From NCBI RefSeq assembly GCF_001870205.1, contig NZ_CP017267.1:1228501-1292500 (forward strand): a stretch of 64,000 nt of DNA. Direction: 5' to 3'. The notes under the pieces are model-generated. The model was not told the origin of the DNA. It saw nothing but the letters and a program-made list of their open reading frames with translations, and searched no databases. How positions within the stretch are numbered: position 1 is the first letter of the stretch; every line of letters starts with the position of its first letter. This document shows, in pieces, positions 52,747-62,861 of the stretch. A program made the translations under genes and the position numbers. The stretch comes from Vagococcus teuberi (GTDB lineage Bacteria; Bacillota; Bacilli; Lactobacillales; Vagococcaceae).

Positions 52747-53022
52747 CTATTTAACTGCATCTTTTAATGCTTTACCTGGTTTGAATGCAGGTACTTTACT
52801 TGCAGCGATTTGAATTTCTTCACCTGTTTGTGGGTTACGTCCTTTACGGGCAGCTCTTTCACGAACTTCGAAGTTTCCGAATCCGATTAATTGAACTTTT
52901 TCACCTTCAGATAAAAATTCTTGGATTGAAGTAAATACAGCGTCTACTGATGCTGTTGCATCTTTTTTAGTTAATCCTGTTGCTTCTGCAACTTTTTCGA
53001 TTAATTCTGCTTTGTTTGCCAT
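52747..53022 (-). CDS. hup: Histone-like DNA-binding protein HU
   Basis: Nucleoid-associated protein of 91 residues that bends DNA as a dimer. [39 protein letters not shown] and [20 protein letters not shown], which includes the DNA-binding arm with the conserved proline, are standard. The start is set at 53022: GGAGGTG stands upstream, and the 16 residues in front in the longer frame have no homology to HU. The 180 bp upstream hold no other gene. Confidence 0.96.
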   Translation of the reverse strand: MANKAELIEKVAEATGLTKKDATASVDAVFTSIQEFLSEGEKVQLIGFGNFEVRERAARKGRNPQTGEEIQIAASKVPAFKPGKALKDAVK

Positions 53023-53248
53023 TTCTAATTTCACCTCCTCGAAAAAGATTCGATGTTTACGTGACATCATTTTCTAAATCATCCATTTTGAAAAATCAAT
53101 ATGTATGAGTAGAAATATTCAAATACAATATTTCTTAAACAAAGATACCACAAGAACATTGATTTAGCAAGGTTATTAAATGAAATCCTCAATAATTTAG
53201 GCATTTCATCGATTTTTTGCCAAAATAAATAATGTATGTTAAAATTAG

Positions 53249-54559
53249 CTATTTTCGTCGTCTTGCAATAATGCGAATTGGCGTCCCTTCAAACTCAAAT
53301 GCACGTCTAATCTGATTTTCTAAGAATCTAGCATAAGAAAAATGCATCATCTCTTCTTCGTTAACAAACACTACAAATGTTGGTGGTTTGATAGCTACTT
53401 GAGTGGCGTAGAAAATCTTCAAACGTTTCCCTTTATCAGTTGGTGTTGGGTTAATTGCCACAGCATCCATAATCACATCATTTAAAATAGATGATGGAAT
53501 ACGCAATGTTTGATTTTGACTCACTGTCTCGATAATTTCAGGTAATTGATGCAAACGTTGTTTTGTCTTAGCTGATACATAGACTATTGGGGCATAATCA
53601 AGGTATCTGAATTCAGAGCGAATGTCTTCTTCAAACTCTTTCATTGTATGATTATCTTTATCTAATGTATCCCATTTGTTTACGACAATCACAATACCTT
53701 TTCCTGCGTCATGAGCAAATCCCGCAATTCGTTTATCATACTCACGAATCCCTTCTTCAGCATTTAACACAACTAATACCACATCAGAGCGATCTATTGC
53801 ACGCATTGCACGCATCGCACTATATTTTTCTGTGTTCTCGTAGACTTTTCCTTTTTTTCTCATACCAGCTGTATCAATCATAATAAACTCTTGACCAGTA
53901 TTTGAGACAAACGATGTATCAATCGCGTCACGAGTAGTTCCAGCGACATTTGACACAATCACTCGGTCTTCGCCTAACATGGCATTAATCAGAGAAGATT
54001 TACCAACATTTGGTCGTCCGATTAAACTAAAACGAATGATATCATCTTCCTCTTCCGCTTCAACTGGCTTGAAATGTTTGATAGCCTCATCTAAAACATC
54101 TCCTAAACCAATACCGTGACTTCCTGATACAGGGATTGGATCACCTAACCCTAGTGAATAAAACTCATAAATATCACTACGCATTTCAGGGTTATCCACT
54201 TTATTAACTGCTAAAATAACTGGTTTATCACTTTTATATAAAATTCTTGCCACGTACTCATCAGCATCTGTGACACCTTCACGACCACTTGTCACTAAAA
54301 TAATCACATCTGCTTCTTCAATAGCTATTTGAGCTTGGTGTTTAATTTGATCCATAAAAGGCTCATCACTCATCTCGATTCCACCAGTATCAATAATGCT
54401 AAATTCACGTCCCAACCATTCAGAATGGGCATAAATTCTATCACGTGTGACACCAGGAACATCTTCCACGATAGAAATTCTCTCTCCAGCCATACGATTG
54501 AACAGAGTTGATTTTCCAACGTTTGGACGTCCAACAATCGCTAGTGTAGGGATTGACAT
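53249..54559 (-). CDS. der: Ribosome assembly GTPase Der (EngA)
   Basis: Tandem GTPase (436 aa) needed for 50S subunit maturation. Both G domains are intact: first domain [28 protein letters not shown]; second domain [20 protein letters not shown] near residue 180, [14 protein letters not shown]. The C-terminal KH-like domain ends with [23 protein letters not shown] at 54559 has GGAGG seven bases upstream; the one two codons earlier is too close. It lies between rpsA and hup. Confidence 0.96.
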   Translation of the reverse strand: MSIPTLAIVGRPNVGKSTLFNRMAGERISIVEDVPGVTRDRIYAHSEWLGREFSIIDTGGIEMSDEPFMDQIKHQAQIAIEEADVIILVTSGREGVTDADEYVARILYKSDKPVILAVNKVDNPEMRSDIYEFYSLGLGDPIPVSGSHGIGLGDVLDEAIKHFKPVEAEEEDDIIRFSLIGRPNVGKSSLINAMLGEDRVIVSNVAGTTRDAIDTSFVSNTGQEFIMIDTAGMRKKGKVYENTEKYSAMRAMRAIDRSDVVLVVLNAEEGIREYDKRIAGFAHDAGKGIVIVVNKWDTLDKDNHTMKEFEEDIRSEFRYLDYAPIVYVSAKTKQRLHQLPEIIETVSQNQTLRIPSSILNDVIMDAVAINPTPTDKGKRLKIFYATQVAIKPPTFVVFVNEEEMMHFSYARFLENQIRRAFEFEGTPIRIIARRRK

Positions 54560-54651
54560 AGTCATTCCTCCTTTATCCTTTTACTTTTTTTATCCTTATG
54601 TAGTTTACCCCGAAGGCTGACTTGGTGCAAGATAAATGTCAAATAATTCAT

Positions 54652-54681
54652 AAAAAAAGTCAGCCGTTAAGCTGACTTTTC
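54652..54681 (-). terminator. rpsA terminator
   Basis: AAAAGTCAGC and GCTGACTTTTTTT with a loop TTAACG on the minus strand, directly after the rpsA stop. Confidence 0.88.
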
Positions 54682-54682
54682 A

Positions 54683-55852
54683 TTATTTACCTGTTAAATC
54701 TTCACCTAACACATCGCCTAAAGTAAAGCCTGTTGATTCTTCTGGCATAACGTAATCGTCTTCTTCAACGACTACTTCATCTTCTTTTTCTTGTAGAGCT
54801 TTAATACTTAAACCAATACGTTTATTTTCTTCAGATACGTCTAACACTTTCACTTGTATCACGTCACCTTCATTTAATTCTTCATGAGGTGTGGCAATGT
54901 GTTTGTGTGAGATTTGAGAAATATGTACTAACCCTTCAACTCCAGGTAGTACTTCAACAAACGCACCAAAATCTGTTAAGCGTTTCACTGTTCCTTCTAA
55001 TACAGAACCAGCACTTGCTTTTGTTTCGATATCATCCCATGGTCCTGCTAATGTTTCTTTGATTGACAATGACACACGTTCTTTTTCTGGGTCAACACTT
55101 AATACTTTAACTGTTACTTCGTCACCTGAGTTTAAAATATCAGAAGGTTTTGATACGTGAGCATGTGAAATTTCAGAAACGTGAACTAATCCATCCACGC
55201 CACCTAAGTCAACAAATGCACCAAAATCTGTTAAACGAGCGACTTTACCAGTCACCACGTCACCTGCAACTAATTTTCCAAATACTTCTTCTTTTGCTTT
55301 TGCTTTTTCAGCTTCTAAAAGGGCACGACGAGATAAAATTAAGCGATTTTCTGATGGTTCGATTTCGATAATTTTAAATGTTAATGTTTGGCCTTTAAAC
55401 TCAGAAAAGTCTGAGATGAAGTGATCAGATACCATTGATGCTGGAACAAATCCACGCACACCAACGTCAACAACTAATCCACCTTTCACTACATCAGTGA
55501 CAGGTCCTTCAATTACTTCGCCAGCTTTGAATTTATCTTCGATTTCTTGCCATACTTTACGTGCATCTAAGCGACGTTTAGACAATAAATAACTTCCATT
55601 TTCTTTGTCTTTTCCAATTTCTGAAATGACAACTAAATCAATCACATCTCCAATTGATACAACGTCTGTGACATTTTCAACTGGAATAGTTGATAATTCT
55701 TTTAAAGGAATCACTCCTTCAACTCCTGCACCAATAATACCAACAACTGCTTGTTTGTTATCATCGACTGCTAAGATTTCACCTTGAACTAAATCGCCAA
55801 CCTTTACTTCTTGAACACTTTCGATTGCATCTAACATTGTTTCATCTGACAT
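54683..55852 (-). CDS. rpsA: 30S ribosomal protein S1
   Basis: A 389-residue S1 protein with four OB-fold S1 repeats, the usual number for Firmicutes. The repeats begin near residue 15 (GDLVQGEILAVDDNKQAVVG), 104 (EGPVTDVVKGGLVVDVGVRG), 190 (GKVARLTDFGAFVDLGGVDG) and 277 (GTVKRLTDFGAFVEVLPGVE); the last two are the most typical RNA-binding ones. The C-terminus is short and acidic. AGGAGG precedes the ATG. It follows cmk as in other Firmicutes. Confidence 0.95.
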   Translation of the reverse strand: MSDETMLDAIESVQEVKVGDLVQGEILAVDDNKQAVVGIIGAGVEGVIPLKELSTIPVENVTDVVSIGDVIDLVVISEIGKDKENGSYLLSKRRLDARKVWQEIEDKFKAGEVIEGPVTDVVKGGLVVDVGVRGFVPASMVSDHFISDFSEFKGQTLTFKIIEIEPSENRLILSRRALLEAEKAKAKEEVFGKLVAGDVVTGKVARLTDFGAFVDLGGVDGLVHVSEISHAHVSKPSDILNSGDEVTVKVLSVDPEKERVSLSIKETLAGPWDDIETKASAGSVLEGTVKRLTDFGAFVEVLPGVEGLVHISQISHKHIATPHEELNEGDVIQVKVLDVSEENKRIGLSIKALQEKEDEVVVEEDDYVMPEESTGFTLGDVLGEDLTGK

Positions 55853-55956
55853 AATATCCTTATCCTCCTAAGCAACACTTACTTGATTTTTCACTACATA
55901 CTTATATTCTACCTAAAACAAAAACACTTTACTAGTATTATCTATCCGATTTGAGC

Positions 55957-56628
55957 TTAAATTACTTTTTTTAGTTCATTTTCTATGACATTTACGACTT
56001 CTTCGATAGATAATCCTGTTGTATCAACCTTTATAGCATCACTTGCTTGAACGAGTGGTGACTCTTTTCGATGTGAGTCATAATAGTCCCTATCTTCAAT
56101 TTCTTTTTGTAACTCATCAAGGCTTGTCATAATCCCTTTTTCGATGTTTTCTTTGTATCGTCTTTCTGCACGCTCTTTGACACTGGCGACTAAAAATATT
56201 TTTAAATCAGCATTAGGCAACACAACGGTGCCAATATCTCGTCCATCCATCACAATATTTTGTGAATTAGAAATCGCTTTTTGACGATTAACTAATTCTT
56301 CTCTAATTTCTTTGATTGCCGAAACTTTTGAGACATGATTTGTCACGTCTGGCATACGAATATCATTTGTTACATCAATTCCATTAGCATAAACATGCTG
56401 TAATCCGTCAACATAGTCAAATGTCATCACTAAATTATCTAATTCTTTAACTAACTCGCTTGGTTGATCTAAACTAAGATTATTTTCTAACGCAAACAAC
56501 GTAACGACACGATACATTGCCCCCGTATCACAATATATATAACCCATTTTTTTTGCCAAAATTTTAGCAACGGTACTTTTTCCAGCAGAAGCCGGACCAT
56601 CAATTGCCACTTGAACATATTTACTCAT
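55957..56628 (-). CDS. cmk: Cytidylate kinase
   Basis: Phosphorylates CMP and dCMP (223 aa). The P-loop is IDGPASAGKSTVAKILAKKM near residue 9; YCDTGAMYRVVTLFAL, the CMP-binding VMDGRDIGTVVLPNADLKIF near 127 and the lid ERRYKENIEKG are family hallmarks. Located upstream of rpsA, as in most Firmicutes. AGGAA-type ribosome site before the ATG. Intact. Confidence 0.95.
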   Translation of the reverse strand: MSKYVQVAIDGPASAGKSTVAKILAKKMGYIYCDTGAMYRVVTLFALENNLSLDQPSELVKELDNLVMTFDYVDGLQHVYANGIDVTNDIRMPDVTNHVSKVSAIKEIREELVNRQKAISNSQNIVMDGRDIGTVVLPNADLKIFLVASVKERAERRYKENIEKGIMTSLDELQKEIEDRDYYDSHRKESPLVQASDAIKVDTTGLSIEEVVNVIENELKKVI

Positions 56629-56659
56629 CTAATTTATTCCTCTTCCTATCTACATAATC

Positions 56660-56684
56660 AAAAAGTCGTCCTAAGACGACTTTT
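56660..56684 (-). terminator. Terminator after LysM gene
   Basis: AAAAGTCGTC and GACGACTTTTT with a short loop on the minus strand, between the LysM gene and cmk, so these are separate units. Confidence 0.85.
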
Positions 56685-56691
56685 ATGATGG

Positions 56692-57324
56692 TTATTGGAC
56701 TCTAATTGGTTGTCCTGGTTGAACGTTTTCCGGTGTTACTCCTGGGTTTAGTTGGTATAATTGGTCTAACGTAATCCCCGCTTCTTGAGAGATTTTCCAT
56801 AGAGAACGCGTGCTGTCTCCTTGACCATATGCTACTGTTGACCCACCCGGGTTTTGTGTTTGATTTTGCGATTGATCTTGTGCATTCGTTTGACCGCTTT
56901 GATTTTGTTCAGTTCCATTTTGGGCTACTTGACCTCGTGTTGACGGATCATTTTTTGGAACTTCTACATCAGAAAATGACTCTGTCGTACTTGGCGTTGT
57001 AGATGAAGAAGTCGATGTTGAAGAACTAGATTCTTTCGTTGATGATTCTTCTTTAGTTGAACTACTAATCGTAGTAGTAGAACTTGATGTTGCCACTGTT
57101 TTGCCAGCGTTTAAATTACCGCTCATTTGTGAATAAAGAATCGCACCTGTTGGAATCAATACAATTAAAAATAAGATGACAATGATGCTCACGATAAACC
57201 ATGTTCTTTTTTCTGATTTTGAACGTCTATTGGTCCTTGAGCCATCATCTTCATAAATTTCTTGATCCCAATTTTCATCTAAATTTTCTTTGTTGTCATT
57301 ATTATTTAAATTATTATCACTCAA
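56692..57324 (-). CDS. Membrane-anchored LysM protein
   Basis: A 210-residue protein of YpbE type. The first 40 residues are cytosolic and charged (asparagine-rich, acidic). One membrane segment WFIVSIIVILFLIVLIPTGAIL follows, then a long Ser/Thr/Gln/Asn-rich spacer (residues about 70-165). The extracellular LysM domain is at the end: VAYGQGDSTRSLWKISQEAG, then LDQLYQLNPGVTPENVQPGQ. LysM binds peptidoglycan, so it may tie membrane to wall. It follows recQ by about 48 bp. The spacer resembles the one in the acyltransferase at 60136. Confidence 0.9.
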   Translation of the reverse strand: MSDNNLNNNDNKENLDENWDQEIYEDDGSRTNRRSKSEKRTWFIVSIIVILFLIVLIPTGAILYSQMSGNLNAGKTVATSSSTTTISSSTKEESSTKESSSSTSTSSSTTPSTTESFSDVEVPKNDPSTRGQVAQNGTEQNQSGQTNAQDQSQNQTQNPGGSTVAYGQGDSTRSLWKISQEAGITLDQLYQLNPGVTPENVQPGQPIRVQ

Positions 57325-57372
57325 AAATAATACCTCCTCAAAATATCTGAAACCATTTTATCATAGTTATCA

Positions 57373-58821
57373 TTATATGTCGCTTGAAACACCTAAAAAA
57401 AACATTTTTTCTAATTTATCTTTTACATTTAAAGACGTTTCAACTCTTTTTTGACTAACTTTATCTATATTAACTTCTGGTCTTTCTGTTTGACAAATAT
57501 GACAACAACATGTTAAATCCCCTGATTTACTTTCACCGAAATAGTGTTGTATTATATCACGTTTACACTCACTACTTTGACAGTATTCAATCATTTTATA
57601 AAGCTTTAACTCTCGTTGCCTTTTTTTTGTCATTAATGTTTGTTTATAATCTTCCCAAGTTGTTTGATTTTCTTCGATTTGTTGTAACCATTTTTTTTGC
57701 GTTTTTGTCATTACCTCAGAAAATTTTTGCCTATCAATTTGTGACTTGTTTTCTAAGAAAAGTAAATCTTGTTTTTCTTGATGCGTTTGCTCTTGCAAGA
57801 AGAAATGTATGTTCTCATCACCTGATTGGTATAGCACAATCGACAAACTTTGTTTTCCATCACGACCTGCTCGACCAGACTCTTGAACAAAATCTTCCAA
57901 ACTATTTGGTAAGTGGTAATGAATAACAAAGCGAATATTTCCTTTATTAATTCCCATACCAAACGCACTTGTTGCACATAAAATCCGGATGTTATCATGA
58001 ATAAACTGCTCCTGAATTCTGATTCTATCCTCACTCGACATATCTGAATGATAACTCTGAACAGTATAAGGTAAGCAATTATTCAGATATTGAGAGACGC
58101 GATCGGCTTCTTTTTTACTAGAAAAATAAATAATCCCCGGCACTTCTCTTTCCATTAAAAAGTCTTCCAAGTAACTTAATTTATCATCCGTTTCAACAAC
58201 ATCATAATAAATATTTTCACGGTTAACGGATTGAGCAACCTCGACAAATGTTTCTGATTCAAATAACTGTTGTGCGATATCACGTTTTACGTCTTCAGTT
58301 GCTGTCGCCGTTAAAGCTAACGTTAAAGGGTTTCCTAATCGTTGCTTAATATCTTTTAAAGCCAGATAACTCGGTCTAAAGTCATGCCCCCACTGAGAAA
58401 TACAATGTGCTTCATCGACTACAAACAAACTAATCGTTAGCTTTTCAAAATAGGACAATACCTCTTCTTGACTCAACGCTTCTGGACTAATAAAAATAAA
58501 CCGATACTGGTTGAGTCGATTTAATACAAATCGGCGCGAACGTTTTTCTAATAGACTATTAATCGCGATAACCGATTTTTCACCATTTCGTCTTAGTAAG
58601 GACACTTGATCTTCCATCAATGAAATAAGTGGTGATACAATCACCGTCTGTCCTTTATTTACATAATAACTAGGAAATTGATAGCACAATGATTTCCCTG
58701 CACCTGTTGGCAAAATCGATAAAACAGATTTCCCCTCTACAATAGATTGAATCGTTTCTTTTTGACCCTTGCGAAACGTGTCAAATTGGAATCTTTGTTT
58801 AAGAAAGGTCTCTAACATCAT
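57373..58821 (-). CDS. recQ: RecQ-family ATP-dependent DNA helicase
   Basis: A short RecQ helicase of 482 residues. Superfamily 2 motifs: the RecQ signature [19 protein letters not shown] with the Q motif, [17 protein letters not shown] (Walker A), [20 protein letters not shown] (DEAH), [27 protein letters not shown], and [20 protein letters not shown] with [14 protein letters not shown] zinc-binding end is visible as [10 protein letters not shown] and CCCHIC. An HRDC domain is missing, as in other small Firmicutes RecQ. It is 3-4 bases behind the YpbB-like gene. Confidence 0.93.
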   Translation of the reverse strand: MMLETFLKQRFQFDTFRKGQKETIQSIVEGKSVLSILPTGAGKSLCYQFPSYYVNKGQTVIVSPLISLMEDQVSLLRRNGEKSVIAINSLLEKRSRRFVLNRLNQYRFIFISPEALSQEEVLSYFEKLTISLFVVDEAHCISQWGHDFRPSYLALKDIKQRLGNPLTLALTATATEDVKRDIAQQLFESETFVEVAQSVNRENIYYDVVETDDKLSYLEDFLMEREVPGIIYFSSKKEADRVSQYLNNCLPYTVQSYHSDMSSEDRIRIQEQFIHDNIRILCATSAFGMGINKGNIRFVIHYHLPNSLEDFVQESGRAGRDGKQSLSIVLYQSGDENIHFFLQEQTHQEKQDLLFLENKSQIDRQKFSEVMTKTQKKWLQQIEENQTTWEDYKQTLMTKKRQRELKLYKMIEYCQSSECKRDIIQHYFGESKSGDLTCCCHICQTERPEVNIDKVSQKRVETSLNVKDKLEKMFFLGVSSDI

Positions 58822-58824
58822 TTT

Positions 58825-59865
58825 TCACCTCACATTGTCACGTAAATAAAATTGATAAAATTTAAATTCATAAAACGTTAATTCAGGAATATCTCGTACA
58901 ACCACAGAATATTTCCACATTTTATATTCAGGGTACTTTAAGCTATAGTTATTTAGTTTTTCTTTCAAAGAGGGGGTTAAATATGTCATTAACTGAGAAC
59001 TAGGTTGTTTCATATGTATTTCAATAAAATGATCTGTTATCGTACTTGGTTTTAATCGTCTCATATATGCCACTTCTTCTATTGAATACCCTTTTTCCAA
59101 TAAACGTCGAGTTAAATCTACCGTGTCCTGTTCTTCTTGCTTTTTTATGTCTTTTATAATAGATAAAAACAATGGATACTGATCTGGTTCTTGATATACC
59201 AACTCTAACAACAGGTGTATGGCACTTTTATGATGCAAATAATAATACAACAGACCTTTATCAGATTGCTGTGACAATTGAGAGATTGTATACCCAATCA
59301 CCCCATCACCTACTAATTGAGACACTAATATTTCCTGTTCTTCTATTGGTAAATATGAAAGAACAGTTTGCCATTCATTAAAAAAATCATGCACCAAATG
59401 TGGTCCATCAACTTGAACCAACCATTGTTTCAGTTGTAATTGATGAACGGGATTATTATCAATAGGAATGTAATCTGAATTACGGTTACTTTTATAACTA
59501 ATGACTTGAGAGATAAACAATAAACGCAACCAAAAAGCATCATCCACTTTGTCATAATCAAACGACTGAAGTGTCAGCCTAGAAAATTCTAGCGTTGTTA
59601 TTTTTTCTTTACCTTTAGCAGTTAATGTTACAAGTTGGTCCTCTACTTCTTCTAAGTAATTATTAGAGATCAGCCTCAATATATATGCATTATATTGCTC
59701 TTTGGTTAATTTCGGAAATAAATTGAAGTAGTTTAATATTCCATGCAACCTCCCATAGCTTAAAACAGATGTTGTTTTCTTACCTTTTAAAAGATGATAT
59801 AATGTGGAATGACGCATGACATCACCTGAATGAAAAAAATATAATATCATATCTTCTATGAACAA
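58825..59865 (-). CDS. YpbB-like helix-turn-helix protein
   Basis: This 346-residue cytosolic protein is commonly paired with recQ in Firmicutes (YpbB). The C-terminal third has the HTH_40-like stretch LLEKGYSIEEVAYMRRLKPS and TITDHFIEIHM. The N-terminus DMILYFFHSGDVMRHSTLYH with LLKGKKTTSVLSYGRL is also typical. Function unknown; a link with RecQ-type DNA repair is inferred by gene order. The start seems to be TTG at 59865, with GAGGTGG six bases upstream. The ferredoxin gene starts only 27 bp away in the opposite direction. Confidence 0.85.
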   Translation of the reverse strand: MFIEDMILYFFHSGDVMRHSTLYHLLKGKKTTSVLSYGRLHGILNYFNLFPKLTKEQYNAYILRLISNNYLEEVEDQLVTLTAKGKEKITTLEFSRLTLQSFDYDKVDDAFWLRLLFISQVISYKSNRNSDYIPIDNNPVHQLQLKQWLVQVDGPHLVHDFFNEWQTVLSYLPIEEQEILVSQLVGDGVIGYTISQLSQQSDKGLLYYYLHHKSAIHLLLELVYQEPDQYPLFLSIIKDIKKQEEQDTVDLTRRLLEKGYSIEEVAYMRRLKPSTITDHFIEIHMKQPSSQLMTYLTPSLKEKLNNYSLKYPEYKMWKYSVVVRDIPELTFYEFKFYQFYLRDNVR

Positions 59866-59892
59866 ACACTACCACCTCGAAGGAGTTTTTAT

Positions 59893-60099
59893 ATGCTATG
59901 TAAAATTATACCAGAAAAATGTATTGCTTGTGGCTTATGCCAAATAAAAGCACCAGAACTATTTGATTATCATGATAATGGTCTAGTTAAATTTAAAGAC
60001 TCAAATACACTAGAAGAACATTTTTCTGAACCAATTGCTGATACATTACTTGAAGCTTATCAAAAATGCCCCACAAGAGCTATTGAATTAAAAAAATAA
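59893..60099 (+). CDS. fer: Single [4Fe-4S] ferredoxin
   Basis: A 68-residue electron carrier with one 4Fe-4S cluster. The cysteines are in KCIACGLCQIKAPELF (three in a CxxCxxC pattern, near residues 10-16) and in YQKCPTRAIELKK near residue 60. It lies divergent to ypbB/recQ, as fer does in Bacillus. AAGGAG precedes the ATG by seven bases. Its promoter must be inside the 5' part of the ypbB-like gene: TATAAT at about 59800 is one candidate. Confidence 0.94.
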   Translation: MLCKIIPEKCIACGLCQIKAPELFDYHDNGLVKFKDSNTLEEHFSEPIADTLLEAYQKCPTRAIELKK

Positions 60100-60102
60100 T
60101 CT

Positions 60103-60137
60103 ATAAGCCTTCGTATTGAAAGCTTATAGATTTTTTT
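60103..60137 (+). terminator. fer terminator
   Basis: TATAAGC and GCTTATA with a loop and seven T on the plus strand; placed between fer and the convergent acyltransferase. Confidence 0.75.
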
Positions 60138-62004
60138 ATTGTAAAACATTCAACACCTCATTAGCAACTAACTCACTAAATTTTTCTCCGCCTTCTGGTA
60201 CTAAATGGATGCCGTCTTCGTCAAACCATTCTCTATGGCCAACAGCATAGCTTTTCCAATCTATCAAGTGTGCATTTTTATACTTCTTGGTTGACTTAGC
60301 TAATGTACCATTCACCGAAGCTTGCCAAGGTCTATCAACTAAAGTATTAACAAAGAAAACTTGTCTGTCACCAATTGTTTGCATTATTTTATCAATATCA
60401 CTTTCTTTAAAACTACCATTTGTTCCTAATACAACTAAAACCACATCACCTAGTTGTTTGTCTTTATCCAACTTATCAAATACTTTCTGACTATCTACTA
60501 ACTGTCTTCCTACTTCAGCATCAATGTGGCTGTGTGGAAAATATGTTTGAAGTTCAGGTGCAGCACTTAGTAACACAGAGTCTCCAATCGCTCCAAGAGA
60601 TACTTTCGCAATTTTCTCTTTTTGACTTGGACTTAAATCACTCGCTTCTTCCTTAGACGATTCCGTCGTACTTGATGTTGTCGTTTCCTGAGTCGTTGAA
60701 GACGTTGTGTTTGTCGACCCGCTCGTTTTTTTCGGTTCACTGGATGAGCTGGCAAGTTGTTTATTATGTTGCTCTACTGCTTGTTTATTTTTTTCTAATT
60801 TTTTTTGTAATGCAACAGCCGAATCCATCTTACCAGACGGGGATACGGCAACTCCATAAATAAACGTCCCTAGGAATAGTAAAAAAATAACTAGAGCTGG
60901 AATATTTTTTTGGAAATAAGATTTACCGATTACCCACAGTTCTTTCACATTACCCATGCGTCTAATTTTATTGATTAAACGACAGGTTAATTCTGATAAT
61001 ACGCCGATTATAGTAAGTTGAATGACTCCGTGTAATAAAGCATTTGTTCCATCCCATTTTAATTGGTCTGTATAAACAACCATAACCGGTAATTGCCACA
61101 GATAAATCTCATAACTTCTTGAGCCTATCCAACGTATAATGGGGTTAGTCAATGCCACACTAAATTTTTCTTCTTCTATAACTAAGCCTAACACAACCAT
61201 TGATATCACACTAAATAAGAACATCCCACCACGATAAACAAAGAAACCACTATCTGAAAATAGGAATAAAGATCCTATTATTAAAACTAATCCTACAATA
61301 AACGTTGTTAGCTTTTTCCAGAAATCAATTGATTCAATTTGTTCACGGTAAATGCGTAAAATAAACGCAAGAGAAGACCCCATCATCACTGAAAATAGTC
61401 GCGTATCAGTTCCGTAATAAATTCGGTTGATTGACTCTGGCGTGTAAAATGCCATCATCAATACCGCGGACAAGCCCGTAATAAATAAAATAATCTGATT
61501 AATTTTTTTATAATCTTTCAATTTATAAAGTAAGATAGCTAAAATAATCGGCCACACTATATAAAACTGACCTTCAATAGACAACGACCATAAATGGGTA
61601 AATGGCGATTCGTTTGAAAAACGATCAAAATAGGAAAACCCATTGGCAATCTGCCACCAATTATTCACATTAAATATGCTAGAAGTTATAATTTCTTTAA
61701 AATTTAATAGATATTTTTTTGATATAAATGGAAATATACTCCCAGTCACGATAAATAAAACAAGCAACGAAGGATAAATACGTTTCACTCGCCTAAAGTA
61801 AAAGTCCCGTATTTTAATTTTTTGTCTTTTTTGCCATTCAAATAGGAGTATATCTGTCATTAAATAACCCGATATGACAAAAAATAAAGGAACTCCTAAA
61901 AACCCACCAGACACCGATTGTGGCATCAAATGGTATAAGATTACCCCGATGACTGCAATTGCTCGTAAGCCATCAATCCCTTTGATGTATTTTCTTTTGT
62001 GCAT
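60136..62004 (-). CDS. OatA-like acyltransferase with SGNH domain
   Basis: The 622-residue membrane protein has an acyltransferase-3 domain in the first 390 residues, with about ten hydrophobic helices and the motif IDGLRAIAVIGVILYHLMPQ at the start, FFVISGYLMTD and FTHLWSLSIEGQFYIVWPII. A Ser/Thr-rich spacer (about residues 410-455) links it to an extracellular SGNH hydrolase domain: LGAIGDSVLLSAAPELQTYF (block with Ser), VVLVVLGTNG-like block and DWKSYAVGHREWFDEDGIHL with the catalytic Asp and His. This layout is that of OatA, which O-acetylates peptidoglycan, giving lysozyme resistance. Other surface acyl acceptors are possible. Confidence 0.92.
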   Translation of the reverse strand: MHKRKYIKGIDGLRAIAVIGVILYHLMPQSVSGGFLGVPLFFVISGYLMTDILLFEWQKRQKIKIRDFYFRRVKRIYPSLLVLFIVTGSIFPFISKKYLLNFKEIITSSIFNVNNWWQIANGFSYFDRFSNESPFTHLWSLSIEGQFYIVWPIILAILLYKLKDYKKINQIILFITGLSAVLMMAFYTPESINRIYYGTDTRLFSVMMGSSLAFILRIYREQIESIDFWKKLTTFIVGLVLIIGSLFLFSDSGFFVYRGGMFLFSVISMVVLGLVIEEEKFSVALTNPIIRWIGSRSYEIYLWQLPVMVVYTDQLKWDGTNALLHGVIQLTIIGVLSELTCRLINKIRRMGNVKELWVIGKSYFQKNIPALVIFLLFLGTFIYGVAVSPSGKMDSAVALQKKLEKNKQAVEQHNKQLASSSSEPKKTSGSTNTTSSTTQETTTSSTTESSKEEASDLSPSQKEKIAKVSLGAIGDSVLLSAAPELQTYFPHSHIDAEVGRQLVDSQKVFDKLDKDKQLGDVVLVVLGTNGSFKESDIDKIMQTIGDRQVFFVNTLVDRPWQASVNGTLAKSTKKYKNAHLIDWKSYAVGHREWFDEDGIHLVPEGGEKFSELVANEVLNVLQ

Positions 62005-62113
62005 TTTTATACTCCTCTATAATAAAACAATATATAACATATATTAAATTAAGTTTACAAATATTTCAAACATATTTATCCAACCTTTATATTTTCTTAT
62101 GAATTATTTGATT

Positions 62114-62147
62114 TAAAAAAAACAACCAAAAACTGGTTGTTTTTTTG
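62114..62147. terminator. Terminator after ribU
   Basis: AAAACAACCA and TGGTTGTTTT with a short loop, with T-runs on both sides. It ends ribU on the minus strand. Confidence 0.85.
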
Positions 62148-62148
62148 T

Positions 62149-62727
62149 TTAATTGCTAACTTTTTTTGCAATTCTTTTTTCCAGTACTGGAATAACTTTT
62201 TTGTAAACTACAAAAAATGCGACTCCAACAGCTGTTCCTTTAATTAAATTAAATGGTACAATTCCATAAAGAATCATTGTTGCAATTGACATACCAAAAT
62301 CCATGCCCAATACATTTAAATAAAACGGTGTAATAACAAAGTAATTAGCCACACTCATGAATATAGTCATTAAAACTGTTGCATACATAATACCTTGAAT
62401 TAAATTTTTGTTTGAATGTTTTTTCTTCATCATGCTATAAATTGGTACTAAATAACAAACTGTTGCTAAAAATCCAGCTCCGTTACCGATTAACGCTCCT
62501 AGATTTCCACCACTTGTGATGAAATTTAGCGTTGAACGAATAAATGCTACTAAAATACCACTAACTGGACCATATAAAAATGTACCAATTAAAATTGGAA
62601 TGTCACTAAAATCTAATTTTAGCCACCCAAATACTGGTAAAATTGGTATCTCAATAAACATTAAAAGATACGCAATCCCCGCCAATAATGATAGTGTCAC
62701 CATTTTTTCTGTCTTACCTGTGTTCAT
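62149..62727 (-). CDS. ribU: Riboflavin ECF transporter substrate-binding subunit
   Basis: S component of an energy-coupling factor transporter (192 aa) with six predicted helices. The N-terminus LSLLAGIAYLLMFIEIPILP and LKLDFSDIPILIGTFLYGPV with GILVAFIRSTLNF are typical for RibU; the Leu-Asp-x-Ser-Asp region contacts riboflavin in known structures. Its upstream FMN riboswitch strongly supports the substrate. The ATPase and T subunits are coded elsewhere. GGGGGA precedes the ATG. Confidence 0.95.
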   Translation of the reverse strand: MNTGKTEKMVTLSLLAGIAYLLMFIEIPILPVFGWLKLDFSDIPILIGTFLYGPVSGILVAFIRSTLNFITSGGNLGALIGNGAGFLATVCYLVPIYSMMKKKHSNKNLIQGIMYATVLMTIFMSVANYFVITPFYLNVLGMDFGMSIATMILYGIVPFNLIKGTAVGVAFFVVYKKVIPVLEKRIAKKVSN

Positions 62728-62772
62728 AAGAAAATCCCCCTATTCAGGACCATCCCCGGAAAAGACTTGGAT

Positions 62773-62825
62773 CAAGTACACAAAAAAACTGCTTTCTTGC
62801 CGTTTACGCGCGCAAAAAAACAGTG
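62773..62825 (-). terminator. Riboswitch-controlled terminator
   Basis: On the minus strand ACTGTTTTTTTGC pairs with GCAAGAAAGCAGT around a GC-rich loop, followed by seven T. It sits between the FMN aptamer and ribU and would be the off state. Confidence 0.7.
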
Positions 62826-62861
62826 GTTTACTTGATTGTATACTCAAATAAGCCCTATCTT

